Shown piece by piece: positions 7,179-17,736 of a DNA stretch of 64,000 nt (positions within the stretch are counted from its first letter, which is position 1; each line of letters begins with the position of its first letter). A program made the position numbers and the translations under genes. Origin of the DNA: an uncultured Clostridia bacterium (lineage in GTDB: Bacteria; Bacillota; Clostridia; Lachnospirales; Cellulosilyticaceae); NCBI GenBank assembly GCA_937981575.1, contig CALJNR010000054.1, positions 1 to 64,000 of the forward strand, in the 5' to 3' direction. The notes under the pieces are model-generated. The model saw nothing but the letters and a program-made list of their open reading frames with translations. It did not search any database and had not been told where the DNA came from.

Positions 7179-10100
7179 ACTTAACGATTAATACCTGTTT
7201 TGTTTCCGGAAACCATATTACATTTCCATCCAGCTTATCTGATACATATCTAAGTGGTACAAAGATACGATTAGCTTGAATAATAGCTGGAGTATCAAAT
7301 CCTGCAAGAGGTTTATTGGCTTCTATTTCTAGAACTTTGCCATCTAGTATAATGACTGCCTTTTTACTATCTTTGTTCCACTTTACATCTGCAGACATAT
7401 TTTCTGCAATGAATCTTAGCGGAACCATCGTTCTTTGGTTTATAACAGCTGGTGCTACATCATTGGATACTGATTTCCCGTTAACCTTTGTCATATGCTC
7501 ATCGATTCTAAGACTTACTTGAAGCAGCTTATCTGTCTCTAATACACCATAATTTCCTGGTCCATTTACGAAAAACGCAAAGTTTTTAGTCTTTTCATCA
7601 TATTGTCCGCCAAAGAGCTGAATTTCTATTTCTCCCTTTGCATTTACAACATATTTAACACCTGTAAGCTTACTTGGGTCTTTAATCTTTGCCTTTGATA
7701 AGTCTAAACTAAGCTCTGCCGGACTATTAAAGGCCATTAAGCTTTCTGCTTTATTTCCAGAACGCACTATATTTGCTTCAATACTTATAACCCCTGCTCC
7801 AATATCAGCAAGCTTTTTATCAGCTCCAACTGATGCCCCTGCTTGAATCTCCTCAGCTGTCTTGGTATCAAGCTTTTGAGCCTTAAGCTCAATAATCCTC
7901 TGCACATCTTTTTTCTGGCTTTCTGAAAGACTTCCAAACAAAATCTGGGATGATAATTTTAGTTCTAAGTCTGCTTGTTTTACAACAAGTTCTTTATTGC
8001 TCCTGTTTACTTCTCCTACTGTCAGTTTAACCTCATTCTGTCCCCCAGAGGTCTTTGCTTCTGGCACATTACTTGAACCGCCGCTTCCGCTTGTACTTCC
8101 TGAGTTATTACTGCCTCCACTATTACCTGTATTGCTGCTGCCTCCGTTGTTTCCGCCTGTATTTCCTGAATTATTGTTCCCGTCATTTTGGGTGATCTTA
8201 ATAATTTCAGAAGCATTTCTCACACGCAGGCGTTTTTCATTCCCTAGGCCTTCTGAACAAAAACCTACTGCTGAAACGGTATCCCCGATTTGTATCGAAG
8301 CATCCCACTTACCTAAAGAAGCCGAGTCTCCAGATTCATTGCCGATATAGCCTTCTACATAAACGTTTGCTTCTCCAGTTCCGTCATCTATAAATAATGA
8401 GGTTCCCTCCATTCTTGTAACTTTGCCTTGTACTTTAACCAGCCATCCCTCATTTTTCTCCAGCATGCTGTCTCCTGTAGACATTGCTTTAGGCGGAATA
8501 GGATTAAGTTTAGCGTCTAGTACAATAAGATCTGTATCTTCGTTTTGAATAGCTATTTCAGTATCTCCTTGGTATTCATCAACTCTTCCTATGATCCTAA
8601 CTTTAGTTCCTATAGGCAGCTTAGCTTTTGATATCCCGAACACCGTAATTCCTGCTGTCGCGTCTTGTACATAAATCGTTTCAAAGAAGGCATTAGAACG
8701 TCCGAGTGCCTTAGAATAAGCTTCGGACTCTGACATCACAATCCCTTCAACCGCTACCTTTTCACCGAAGCGGTCCGCTTTGTTATCATCATCCAAATCT
8801 ATTCTTACAGCAGCTATTGGTTCAACTGGTACTTCCTTTTTGGCTTCCATCCAGCTTAATATAGCCTTTGTAATATCTGCATTAGAGTTAAGATTGTCTC
8901 CTGTTACTTCAAAATCTGAAAAGAAAGTACTGCCTGCTACAACAACTTTTCCGCCGCCTGCAAGTTGTTCGGCTCCTATAGCATTCACATCTCCTTTTAC
9001 AACTGGTACGGCATCATTTTTCTTATCTGCATCTGAAGATTCAGTTGTTACATGCCCTTTTACAAGCCAGTCAACCTTAGAAGCATCTCCATTTTCTTTT
9101 AGAACTACTGAACATCCGCTATAAAAACTATATTTAGAGTCCGTTGCCAGCGGCAGTAAATTATAAAGCACTGATGTATATCTTTCAAATGATAATCTAT
9201 ATTCCTGTCCGCCATTTTTCGTAAAGTCTACGACTTGGTCATCATTGATACGCAGATTAGAATCTATAGCTTCCAGAATCTTGTTGTACTGTACTGTAGT
9301 TTGATATTCATAGGCTGTGATTGGATCAGCATCCCCATAGTCAGCTCTTGATGCAAGGATAATGCTTCCTCCATCTTTGACGAACTCAGCTATAGCAGCT
9401 ATTTCTGCCTCTTCAAACTTTTGAGCTTTTAGGCCTGATGCAGATTTATCCACTCTCTGCGGCGCAGTAATAATGAGTATAGCCGCATTATTTAATATCT
9501 CTTTAGTCATTTGCCCGCCGCTTTCAAATAAAATCATTTCTTTATCACTCAGCATTTTTTTAAGTCCAAGATATTTTCCGGCATAATCACCGCTTACATA
9601 TTGGTTTTGATGTCCCGTATCAATTATAACTTTTGTAATATCTGCGGCATTTTTAACACTTATTCTCTGACTTGTACTGAACTTCTTATCTATGCCATTG
9701 TAATTAATAGTTGTTGCTGCATAAATATCGAAACTACCGGCCTTTTCTGGTTTCCACGTCATATTGGCAGTCCCTGTTCCGCCAGCGGCAATAGAAGCTA
9801 TAACAGCTTCACCTATTTTGTTTGCAGCATTCATACTGCCTGCAAAATATTCAACTTTTATGTTGTTTAAGACAGTTTTGCTGTTATTATAAGCTGCAGC
9901 TGCCAAAGTTATCGTTTCCCCAGCTACTGTTGGAGACTGCGAAGCTGTTACTCCTGAAAGTCCTACAGGTACCACTTCGCCAATCCATACCGGCGCTGTA
10001 ACTGCTATATCTTTATCTGTTTGGTCTATTCGTACATAATAATAAGAATACTCAGGGTCCAGTGCAAGATCCCAAACTGCTTCATTAGTGTCAAATGTTT

Positions 10101-13100
10101 TGCTGGCAGCTACAGTTCCACCATTTGTTATAATAGATATTTTACCTATCTTATCATTTGCATCTGGATCTTTGGCCTTAATTGAAACGTTAAGTTTATC
10201 CGGCGCATCCATGATCGTTCCCATGACGTTTCCATTCACATAGTATGCAATCTCTAAGTTTTTATCCTCAGATGCATAAACCCTATAGTTACGTATAGCA
10301 TCATATACGTTTTCTCTTGTTAATTCATTTGCAAGCACTACCGTTCTCGCTTCATTTGATGTAATCCAATTGCCTTTATGATTGTCTTGATTATTAGACG
10401 GTGCAACGTGCCAGCCTTTATCCAGTGCTCTGGTATAATATTCATAACTTGGGAAATATCCTGAAGTTCGTACAGGCCCTTCTCCATTTCCTACCTCAAC
10501 CAGATGTGTAACGGCATCAGTTCCCACGCTGTAGTATCCGAAATCTGCAAAATCACCGAATGTTGTACCAGGATGATTAAGCTGCGAAATGGACTGAGGC
10601 ACTTTTGCAATTTCACTATAATAAGTAGGCAAATTAATTTTAGCTACATTTCTTGAGTAAAAGCCTTCCGTATTAAAAGTATTAATATGTCCCCATCCGC
10701 CTGTACTGCCTGACCATGTCATTTCATAGCCTGCTATAGCAACATATTTACCATTCTCATTATACCTGTCAGCCGCCGCTAATGCATTGCTCCATTTCGT
10801 GCTTGTATGGGAAGTTAACGTTGCAGTTGTGTCATTATCGAACCAGTTAGAATGGTCTGTTACCGCAAAATAATCTGCTTTCCCACGGTCTCTTGCATAT
10901 TCATAAGCTTCATTCAGTGTTCCAGTTCCATCAGAGTTTTCTGCTGTATGGCTATGGAGCTGTCCTCTGTAATGGTTGTATTCCACAAGTCCAATTGTAA
11001 AGCTCCAGTCCTTTGACCCCTCATTGCCTAATAAATCTTTTACTCTCACTTCAACTTTATGGGTTGATTGTGAAAGGGGTACTGCTGGCGTATATGTAAA
11101 TCCTTCATGAGTAACTGCTGCGTCACCGGGCGCTATGACTTTGCCATCTATTCTAAGTTCAAAGGTCCCTGTGTCTATTCCTGTTTTATCTTCAAATATA
11201 GCTGATATTACCGGTAAAGTATTAGTTTTATCCAGAACTGCCCCCGATTTAGGAAGATGATCTTTGATGATAGGTCCATCAATGTCTTCATCTACTAAAT
11301 TTAATGTTTGCAGCATGGTGATATCTGATGGATAAAATGCCGTATTAACGTCATCATTTGCTACTATGTAATATTCAAAACCTGCCAATGATAGGTCTGA
11401 TTTTGGAATGCGTGCCACATACATATTGCGTATTACTTTGTTGGCCTCATCTAGTTTTTTCGTCATCACTGCTGATTTATAAGCAGTTTCTCCAGCTGCC
11501 CGGTAGTAAAGAGTAGCTGATACCACCTGCCTGTCATCTGTTATTTTAGCTTCTAGTTCAAGATCACGGGCAATATTATGTTTCTCTATAGGCGTTAATA
11601 AAATGACTGGAAGTTCCTTATCTAAGGTATTTCCTTTCATCACATGGACACCGATGTTGTCAAAATAATCTGCCTCATATAAATCCCATTGTAAGAATGA
11701 GAAAGCAGTGCTTCCTTTCGTCACTGAATAGTTTCTGACTAACGTTTTATCAAGTGTAGAGTAGTCTCCGAGTTTCCACTCCGTTCCTGGATTTTCTCCT
11801 ATTTTACCTACTACATCTATAAGATTATCCCCTTTATAAAGGGCAACTGCATCATTCCCATTGAAAGTTGCAGTGCTATGGCTAATATTTCCTTTACTCT
11901 TAAGAGCTTCTGCTGCACCGCTGTTCACAACAATATATGTCCCCTGGTCAGCCAGTGTCCCTGTTAAACTTAGAGATGAATTGACCGTAGTCTGACCATT
12001 GATATAAAGTTTCACACTATATCCTGACAAATTAACTTCTTTTCCTGTTCCATTGTAGATTTCTACAGCTTTGTTGTTGCCTTTTCCTTCTACATATTCC
12101 GAAATAAATAAGTCTTCTGCAATAGCTTCATCATCATATGTAATAGTTGCTGCTGAAATATCCTCTGCACTTCTAAGCTGCAGCGTATAATTACCGTTAT
12201 TAGCATCTTCTACAATTCCAAGGACATCAATTATGTCTCCTGCTTTTACTTTTTCTGCAATTTTGTCATAGTTATCGCCTCTTCGGCTGTCTAGTTTTGC
12301 AGTAATAGTCATGCCGTTTTTACTTAATTTGATATTCGCATTTTTATAGCTATCTGATGTTAAACTATCAAGCGTAACAGCTGAAAGCTTAACGAGACGT
12401 CCTTCATTTTCTTCTCTTACACCATCAACTAAAATGTTACTTGCATTAACTGCATTGCCATTTGATAGAATTTGGATGTATGTAACTTTTATAAGCTCAA
12501 ACTTCCCATTAAATTCGGCTGTTGTCCCTGCTGCGCTAACAAGATCTCCAGCTTTTATAGATGGCAGGTTGGCTGAATCATACAGCATAATGCCCCCTGT
12601 CTCATCTTGAATATAACATCCTAGTGAAGCTATTGATGAAGTGTAATCTTGAATAGCTACCCCCTGAACTGTTACAGTTTTCCCTGCTCCTAAGGCTTTA
12701 ACCTCTCTTAGGTTTTGAGGCGGAAGCACATCAGGAATGCTATTATCCTTAAGGTTAATAACATATTCTCCATTTTCAGGCTTTCTTACCGTCTGCGTAC
12801 CATCTGATGCTTCAATATAATACTTAATGCGGTCTCCCATAACCTGATCAGCTGGAATAACAACTGTTTTACCTGTTGTACTTTCTGCCTGAACAGGCGC
12901 AATTTCATAAACGCTTCCCGTCGTCAAATAATACACCATACTTGTTGTGACCGGCTGAGTAGTCTGGAAACTCAAAGTTACCGCCTCACCTACATTTGCA
13001 TTTTGCACTTGAGTATGGATAATCGAAAGCGTATCCTGGCTTGGCAAATTATCTGGTATATTAACAGGAGACTGACTATTTCTTGGCGCTGCTGCTTGAG

Positions 13101-13692
13101 AGACAAAGTCATTCTTGTTATTGTTTGAATCTACCCAGCTAGGTGTTCTTGCAATACTATTCGTGTTGGAGGTAGCAGCTGCCACCTCACCTTCAAAGGC
13201 ATTAGCTGTTCCATACCCTACGAAATCCACTACCGACGGATCATCTTTACCGCTTATTGCATTTGAGTTCTTTACTAATGCTACTTTAGCGTTAGCCCCT
13301 GCCATAGCAATTAAGCCTATAGCATCAGGCGTTGGTAAGTCTGCTGCTGCTCCAGTCCCTGCTGCCTGCTGAATTAAATAATAACCATGCTTTTTTATGA
13401 TCCCCGAAAGAACGGTACTGTTACTACTGCTTAGCACACTGCCGAAATTGCCTGTTGCTGAAGCATACTGTACTGTCCATCCTGTTAAATCTATATCCTG
13501 ATCTGTTGGATTATAAAGCTCAATAAAGTCATTTTTATAAAATGCCCCACTGTTCCCTCCTCCACCGTAAACCTGACTGATAACCACATGACCTGCGGCC
13601 TGCCCTGAGGCAAAAATAAACTGTTGTGGTATGAGCCCTAGCGTGAGTAGTATACTCAGTACTATAGCTAGAAACCTCTTTGATGTCTTCAT
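7177..13692 (-). CDS. Giant secreted multidomain protein: lamin-tail, OB-fold, PHP/CehA-like metallohydrolase and copper-amine-oxidase-like domains
   Basis: About 2171 residues from ATG 13692, which has GGGAGGG 8 bases upstream; an in-frame ATG at 13785 lacks this site and would put 31 charged residues before the signal peptide. Visible order: signal peptide ending near FIFASGQA; a lamin-tail domain (VVISQVYGGGG, FIELYNPTD); OB-fold regions; a second lamin-tail domain (LFISEYVEGKGNNKAVEIYNG); a PHP/CehA-type domain from about residue 905 (RGQLHSHT, FAVTDHSNW); Ig-like spacers; a GldG/ThuA-like region (IIDTGHQNQYVSGDY, about 1350-1600); another OB-fold; a Gly/Ser/Asn-rich linker (about 1840-1885); and two copper-amine-oxidase N-domain-like repeats at the C terminus (MVPLRFIAENM, FVPLRYVSDKL), probably for wall or surface retention. 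The likely role is extracellular phosphoester or nucleic-acid hydrolysis; the substrate is unknown. Confidence 0.88.
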   Translation of the reverse strand: MKTSKRFLAIVLSILLTLGLIPQQFIFASGQAAGHVVISQVYGGGGNSGAFYKNDFIELYNPTDQDIDLTGWTVQYASATGNFGSVLSSSNSTVLSGIIKKHGYYLIQQAAGTGAAADLPTPDAIGLIAMAGANAKVALVKNSNAISGKDDPSVVDFVGYGTANAFEGEVAAATSNTNSIARTPSWVDSNNNKNDFVSQAAAPRNSQSPVNIPDNLPSQDTLSIIHTQVQNANVGEAVTLSFQTTQPVTTSMVYYLTTGSVYEIAPVQAESTTGKTVVIPADQVMGDRIKYYIEASDGTQTVRKPENGEYVINLKDNSIPDVLPPQNLREVKALGAGKTVTVQGVAIQDYTSSIASLGCYIQDETGGIMLYDSANLPSIKAGDLVSAAGTTAEFNGKFELIKVTYIQILSNGNAVNASNILVDGVREENEGRLVKLSAVTLDSLTSDSYKNANIKLSKNGMTITAKLDSRRGDNYDKIAEKVKAGDIIDVLGIVEDANNGNYTLQLRSAEDISAATITYDDEAIAEDLFISEYVEGKGNNKAVEIYNGTGKEVNLSGYSVKLYINGQTTVNSSLSLTGTLADQGTYIVVNSGAAEALKSKGNISHSTATFNGNDAVALYKGDNLIDVVGKIGENPGTEWKLGDYSTLDKTLVRNYSVTKGSTAFSFLQWDLYEADYFDNIGVHVMKGNTLDKELPVILLTPIEKHNIARDLELEAKITDDRQVVSATLYYRAAGETAYKSAVMTKKLDEANKVIRNMYVARIPKSDLSLAGFEYYIVANDDVNTAFYPSDITMLQTLNLVDEDIDGPIIKDHLPKSGAVLDKTNTLPVISAIFEDKTGIDTGTFELRIDGKVIAPGDAAVTHEGFTYTPAVPLSQSTHKVEVRVKDLLGNEGSKDWSFTIGLVEYNHYRGQLHSHTAENSDGTGTLNEAYEYARDRGKADYFAVTDHSNWFDNDTTATLTSHTSTKWSNALAAADRYNENGKYVAIAGYEMTWSGSTGGWGHINTFNTEGFYSRNVAKINLPTYYSEIAKVPQSISQLNHPGTTFGDFADFGYYSVGTDAVTHLVEVGNGEGPVRTSGYFPSYEYYTRALDKGWHVAPSNNQDNHKGNWITSNEARTVVLANELTRENVYDAIRNYRVYASEDKNLEIAYYVNGNVMGTIMDAPDKLNVSIKAKDPDANDKIGKISIITNGGTVAASKTFDTNEAVWDLALDPEYSYYYVRIDQTDKDIAVTAPVWIGEVVPVGLSGVTASQSPTVAGETITLAAAAYNNSKTVLNNIKVEYFAGSMNAANKIGEAVIASIAAGGTGTANMTWKPEKAGSFDIYAATTINYNGIDKKFSTSQRISVKNAADITKVIIDTGHQNQYVSGDYAGKYLGLKKMLSDKEMILFESGGQMTKEILNNAAILIITAPQRVDKSASGLKAQKFEEAEIAAIAEFVKDGGSIILASRADYGDADPITAYEYQTTVQYNKILEAIDSNLRINDDQVVDFTKNGGQEYRLSFERYTSVLYNLLPLATDSKYSFYSGCSVVLKENGDASKVDWLVKGHVTTESSDADKKNDAVPVVKGDVNAIGAEQLAGGGKVVVAGSTFFSDFEVTGDNLNSNADITKAILSWMEAKKEVPVEPIAAVRIDLDDDNKADRFGEKVAVEGIVMSESEAYSKALGRSNAFFETIYVQDATAGITVFGISKAKLPIGTKVRIIGRVDEYQGDTEIAIQNEDTDLIVLDAKLNPIPPKAMSTGDSMLEKNEGWLVKVQGKVTRMEGTSLFIDDGTGEANVYVEGYIGNESGDSASLGKWDASIQIGDTVSAVGFCSEGLGNEKRLRVRNASEIIKITQNDGNNNSGNTGGNNGGSSNTGNSGGSNNSGSTSGSGGSSNVPEAKTSGGQNEVKLTVGEVNRSNKELVVKQADLELKLSSQILFGSLSESQKKDVQRIIELKAQKLDTKTAEEIQAGASVGADKKLADIGAGVISIEANIVRSGNKAESLMAFNSPAELSLDLSKAKIKDPSKLTGVKYVVNAKGEIEIQLFGGQYDEKTKNFAFFVNGPGNYGVLETDKLLQVSLRIDEHMTKVNGKSVSNDVAPAVINQRTMVPLRFIAENMSADVKWNKDSKKAVIILDGKVLEIEANKPLAGFDTPAIIQANRIFVPLRYVSDKLDGNVIWFPETKQVLIVK

Positions 13693-14025
13693 CTTTTTAT
13701 CCCTCCCATAAATAATAAGATCGTTTGTAATGAATACTGAATCTATCGAAATGTTCTTTTTGCTTTTCCTCCTTTCTTTATTCATTTAACCTCTTTAGCA
13801 AATAATTCTGCTGATCCAAAATGCCGCTGCAAGCCTTTTGTTAAAATCTACTATTTTATACTTTTGTATTTCTAAATTATATTAATTTTATACAATTCAA
13901 AAAAGGGCGTGTGTCCCCATTCTATCCTAATAATCATTTTTGTAAAAACAGCAAATATATTTTTGTTATTTTTATTCAAATTACCCAAAGGAAGCTTGCT
14001 TAGTCATAATTTTTACTCAGGGATA

Positions 14026-14054
14026 TTGATATAGCCTGTTTTTATAGGTATACT
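14026..14054 (+). promoter_or_regulatory. Sigma-A-like promoter for the YibE/F gene
   Basis: TTGATA (14026-14031), a 17-base spacer and TATACT (14049-14054), 52 bases before the start codon. The rest of the 13693-14106 gap is AT-rich; I see no gene or strong hairpin in it. Confidence 0.7.
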
Positions 14055-14106
14055 TATTTCAATTAACCTCACAATACTGTCGCTGCGGTACACTAAGGGG
14101 GCATTT

Positions 14107-15255
14107 ATGAAAAAACTTACACTAGCTAAGACACTATCTTCTTTTATTATCATCCTATTATTCTTTTCATTTTTATATTACTTAGGTACCAATCAAAAAC
14201 ACATCTTTAACAAAAACAAAGGACAAATTGCATTTGAAAAAGCTAGAGTCCTTGAAGTACTAAGTGAAAAACTCCAAGAATATGACGTAGTTCCTGGTCT
14301 TTATATGGGAACACAGGAAATCGAGATTAAAATATTAACAGGTGCTCATAAGGGCGAAGTTTATCAGCTGAGAAATAATCTCAGCCGCATCTATAATGTT
14401 TATGTCAAAAAAGGCATGTCTATTATCGTCAGTATCGATCAAACAGGTACTCAAATGCAGCCTATCTCTGTGTATTCCTACTACCGTCTGCCTGTTTTAT
14501 ATGCCCTTGCCTCTATATTTTTCTTGCTGCTGATTGTTTTAGGAGGCAAAAAAGGTCTCAAGTCTGTCATAGGGCTATTGTTTACACTGATTTGCGTGAT
14601 CTTTTTATTTGTGCCGCTTTTATTTAGAGGGTATTCCCCGATACTATCTGCGGTGCTTGTAACTACGCTGACAACTTTCGCAACCCTGCTGCTTCTAAAC
14701 GGCTGGAGCCAAAAGACTCTGTCTGCCATTTTAGGGACAAGTCTCGGTCTCGTTCTTGCCGGCCTGTTCTCATACATCAGCGGAAATTTAGCCCATATCT
14801 CTGCCATAAATACCTCCGAAGCAGAAACGCTTATGAATATTGCCTCTGATACAACAATGCAGGTAAAAGGCATTCTGTTCGCTGGAATCTTGGTTGCCTC
14901 TCTTGGGGCTGTTATGGACGTTGGTATGTCTATAGCTTCTGCTATATTTGAGATCCATAATGCTAACCCTAAGCTTACTAAAAAAGAGCTTTTCATAGCG
15001 GGCATGAACGTTGGAAAAGATATGATGGGAACCATGTCAAATACCCTTATTCTCGCCTTTACCGGCGGGTCTTTAAATGTCCTTATACTGCTTTATGCCT
15101 ACAATATGCCCTATTTGCAGCTGATGAATATAGACTTTTTAGCCATCGAGCTTATCCGTGGCCTTTCAGGAAGTATCGCCGTCGTCCTGACTGTTCCGCT
15201 GACAGCCTCAATCAGTGCTTATCTGATTCCTGGCAGCAAGACTTACAAAAAATAA
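14107..15255 (+). CDS. YibE/F family membrane protein
   Basis: A 382-residue protein with an N-terminal membrane anchor (residues 8-26), an extracytoplasmic region of about 100 residues (IEIKILTGAHKGEVYQLRNNLS), then about seven membrane helices. The helical part carries the YibE/F pattern SLGAVMDVGMSIASAI and GKDMMGTMSNTLILAF. Function in this family is not established; a transport role is often proposed. The start ATG 14107 follows AAGGGGGC. It is a single-gene unit between its own promoter and a bidirectional terminator. The only plus-strand gene between 2 and 21 kb. Confidence 0.9.
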   Translation: MKKLTLAKTLSSFIIILLFFSFLYYLGTNQKHIFNKNKGQIAFEKARVLEVLSEKLQEYDVVPGLYMGTQEIEIKILTGAHKGEVYQLRNNLSRIYNVYVKKGMSIIVSIDQTGTQMQPISVYSYYRLPVLYALASIFFLLLIVLGGKKGLKSVIGLLFTLICVIFLFVPLLFRGYSPILSAVLVTTLTTFATLLLLNGWSQKTLSAILGTSLGLVLAGLFSYISGNLAHISAINTSEAETLMNIASDTTMQVKGILFAGILVASLGAVMDVGMSIASAIFEIHNANPKLTKKELFIAGMNVGKDMMGTMSNTLILAFTGGSLNVLILLYAYNMPYLQLMNIDFLAIELIRGLSGSIAVVLTVPLTASISAYLIPGSKTYKK

Positions 15256-15259
15256 TGAA

Positions 15260-15312
15260 GCATGATAAAAAACTGACGTAACCCCTAAGTTTACGTCAGT
15301 TTTTTATCATGC
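15260..15312. terminator. Bidirectional terminator between yibE/F and the alpha-xylosidase operon
   Basis: A long inverted repeat GCATGATAAAAAACTGACGT / ACGTCAGTTTTTTATCATGC around a short loop. It has A runs on one arm and T runs on the other, so it works for both converging transcripts. Confidence 0.9.
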
Positions 15313-15405
15313 AAAAATCTACTAGATGCTTTTCCATTATTTTACGTTAACAACTCTATTTAAATGCAAATTCCCCATTCTATTTCAATACTCAAATTTT
15401 AATAT

Positions 15406-17721
15406 TTAGCAGGAAACAGTTATAGTTCCTGTATATTGATCTGGAGCAATCCTAATGCCTTGCTTAGTAGGCTCAGCCGTACATCCTTCTCCTGCCTCTG
15501 CCTTATCTATATTTCTTAACAGCATCGTCCATGGTTTGCCTGCTCCTTCTGCTGTAACTGTTAAAGTGCCGCTACTCCTGATGGCTTTTACCAAAAGCTC
15601 TAAATTTCCTTTGTGATCTCTTACTTCCGCCAGCGTTTCCTGCCCTTCCTCAAGATTAGTAAGCTGCAGTTCAACGCGATCTGCATAGTCATAGACCGCA
15701 TCTCGCTCATTATTGCCAACAGCCAGAAGACTGTTTGCCCTTACCATCAGCGGAATACTCATATAACCGTGGGTTTCTGCATAGTATCTGCCTCCTTCAA
15801 AGGTTTCTCCAGTAAAGAAGTTCATCCATTTTCCCTCTGGCAGATAGTAGCTTACTTTGCCTTCCTCATTAAATATCGGTGCTACCATCAGCGCATCTCC
15901 CAGCATGTACTGCGTATCCAGATATCTGCAGGCTGGCTCATTAAATGCCATAATCATAGGGCGCATCATTGGATACCCTGTCTTAGCCGTATAATAGGCT
16001 TCATTATAAAGATATGGCATCAATCTACATTTTAAATTTGTAAAATACCTAAGCACATCAACTGCTTCTTCATCAAACAGCCATGGTACCCGGTAAGAAC
16101 TGCTTCCATGGAGTCTGCTATGGGTTGATAAAAGTCCAAAAGCTACCCACCTTTTATAAATATCAGGGCTTGCAAGATTTTCGAAACCGCTGATATCATG
16201 GCTCCAAAAACCAAAACCAGACATACATAAGGATAATCCGCCTCTTAAACTCTCTGACATGGATTCATAAGTCGCCCAGCAGTCTCCTCCCCAATGAACC
16301 GGGAACTTCTGTGAACAAGCTGTCGCTGATCTTGCAAAAAGTGCTGCTTCATTTTCTCCTCTTTCCTTAAGCAGAAGCTCAAATACCGCTTCATTGTACA
16401 AGTAGGTATAAAAATTATGCATTTTCACAGGATCTGACCCGTCATAGTAAACTACATCTGTCGGTATTCTTTCTCCAAAATCAGTTTTAAATGAATCCAC
16501 GCCCATATTTAGAAGTTCTTTGAGTTTTTCCTTGTACCATTTACACGCCTCTGGATTGGTAAAGTCTACAAGTCCCATACCAGCCTGCCATCTGTCCCAC
16601 TGCCAGACATCCCCATTCTTAAGCTTTACAAGATAGCCTTTCTTCATAGCCTCTTTAAAAAGCTTGGATTTTTGAGCAATGTATGGATTAATCCACAAAC
16701 AAATCTTAAGCCCCTTATCCTTAAGGCGTCTCAGCATCGCTTCAGGATTTGCAAATACCCTTTCGTCCCATTCAAAGTTGCACCATTCCACTTCTTTCAT
16801 CCAAAAACAGTCAAAATGAAAAACGTGGAGCGGCAGATCTCTACTAAACATGCCTTCTATAAATTCATTTACTGTGTTTTCATCATAACTTGTTGTAAAA
16901 GATGTTGTAAGCCATAATCCAAATGACCATGCCGGCGGCAGAGCTGGTTTTCCTGTCAGGGTGGTATAGCTTTCAAGAACTTCCCGCATAGTATTTCCAC
17001 CGATTATATAGTACTCAAGCTTTTCTCCCTGAACCGAAAATTGTACCCGTTCCACTTGTTCTGAAGCTACTTCAAAAGACACCCTTTCCGGATGATTGAC
17101 AAAAACGCCATAGTTTTGATTTGTGATATAAAAAGGTACATTTTTGTAAGCAAGTTCTGATGAAGTCCCCCCATCTTCATTCCACATATCAACAACCTGG
17201 CCATTTTTAACAAAAGGTGTGAAACGTTCTCCAAGCCCATAAACGCATTCTCCGACCGTAAGAGACAGCTGCTCTCTCATAAAGGTTTCATCTTTTTCAT
17301 TCTGAATATAGGCTATACACTTTGGCTGACTTGCAGTAAGTTTCTTATTTCCAAAAAAATATTCTATTTTAAAAGTTCCTTTCTGAACGACTGCCCTGGT
17401 TTTGCCTGCTGTAAAAGTAATACTTTTTTCATCCTGCTGCCACGCCGCTTTTGCACTTTCATCTTCATTTAGTGGAAAAAACGGCCCTCTTGCCTGCAGT
17501 CCTTCAAAATGATTAATACGCACTTTGATAATATTCTCCTGTGGCGAGCTTAAGCGTATTGTAAGTGTTCCTTGATCTAAAGTCTTAGCTCTTCCCGGTG
17601 CATATTGGGTAAAAGCGTAAATTGCTAATTCGCCGTTATCACAGCTTACATCAAATACCTGCAGCGGGTGCAGCAGCATATGTTTATCTTTGTTTAACCA
17701 TTGACCATCTGTAAACTTCAT
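15406..17721 (-). CDS. yicI: GH31 alpha-xylosidase (YicI-like)
   Basis: A 771-residue cytoplasmic glycoside hydrolase that releases alpha-linked xylose (or glucose) from oligosaccharides such as isoprimeverose. The start MKFTDGQWL and the HPLQVFDV segment match the YicI N-terminal domain. The GH31 nucleophile lies in FKTDFGER (Asp414) and the acid/base in HWGGDCWA (Asp480), equivalent to Asp416 and Asp482 of E. coli YicI. There is no signal peptide, so substrates must be imported, consistent with the two permeases and binding protein directly upstream. GAGGAG precedes the start. Last gene of the operon before a bidirectional terminator. A broader alpha-glucosidase specificity cannot be excluded. 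Confidence 0.94.
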   Translation of the reverse strand: MKFTDGQWLNKDKHMLLHPLQVFDVSCDNGELAIYAFTQYAPGRAKTLDQGTLTIRLSSPQENIIKVRINHFEGLQARGPFFPLNEDESAKAAWQQDEKSITFTAGKTRAVVQKGTFKIEYFFGNKKLTASQPKCIAYIQNEKDETFMREQLSLTVGECVYGLGERFTPFVKNGQVVDMWNEDGGTSSELAYKNVPFYITNQNYGVFVNHPERVSFEVASEQVERVQFSVQGEKLEYYIIGGNTMREVLESYTTLTGKPALPPAWSFGLWLTTSFTTSYDENTVNEFIEGMFSRDLPLHVFHFDCFWMKEVEWCNFEWDERVFANPEAMLRRLKDKGLKICLWINPYIAQKSKLFKEAMKKGYLVKLKNGDVWQWDRWQAGMGLVDFTNPEACKWYKEKLKELLNMGVDSFKTDFGERIPTDVVYYDGSDPVKMHNFYTYLYNEAVFELLLKERGENEAALFARSATACSQKFPVHWGGDCWATYESMSESLRGGLSLCMSGFGFWSHDISGFENLASPDIYKRWVAFGLLSTHSRLHGSSSYRVPWLFDEEAVDVLRYFTNLKCRLMPYLYNEAYYTAKTGYPMMRPMIMAFNEPACRYLDTQYMLGDALMVAPIFNEEGKVSYYLPEGKWMNFFTGETFEGGRYYAETHGYMSIPLMVRANSLLAVGNNERDAVYDYADRVELQLTNLEEGQETLAEVRDHKGNLELLVKAIRSSGTLTVTAEGAGKPWTMLLRNIDKAEAGEGCTAEPTKQGIRIAPDQYTGTITVSC

Positions 17722-17736
17722 CTTCTCTCTCCTCTC

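Noticed and set aside
8040-8180. Possible short tandem repeat or CRISPR-like array
   Set aside because: It encodes the low-complexity Gly/Ser/Asn linker; there is no regular repeat-spacer structure. No CRISPR array is visible in the window.
7997-8350. A plus-strand frame rich in Leu and Pro
   Set aside because: Antisense to the Gly/Ser/Asn linker of the giant secreted protein.
14481-15035. A 184-codon minus-strand frame inside the YibE/F gene
   Set aside because: Antisense shadow of a clearly coding membrane protein, with no start signal and no recognisable domain.
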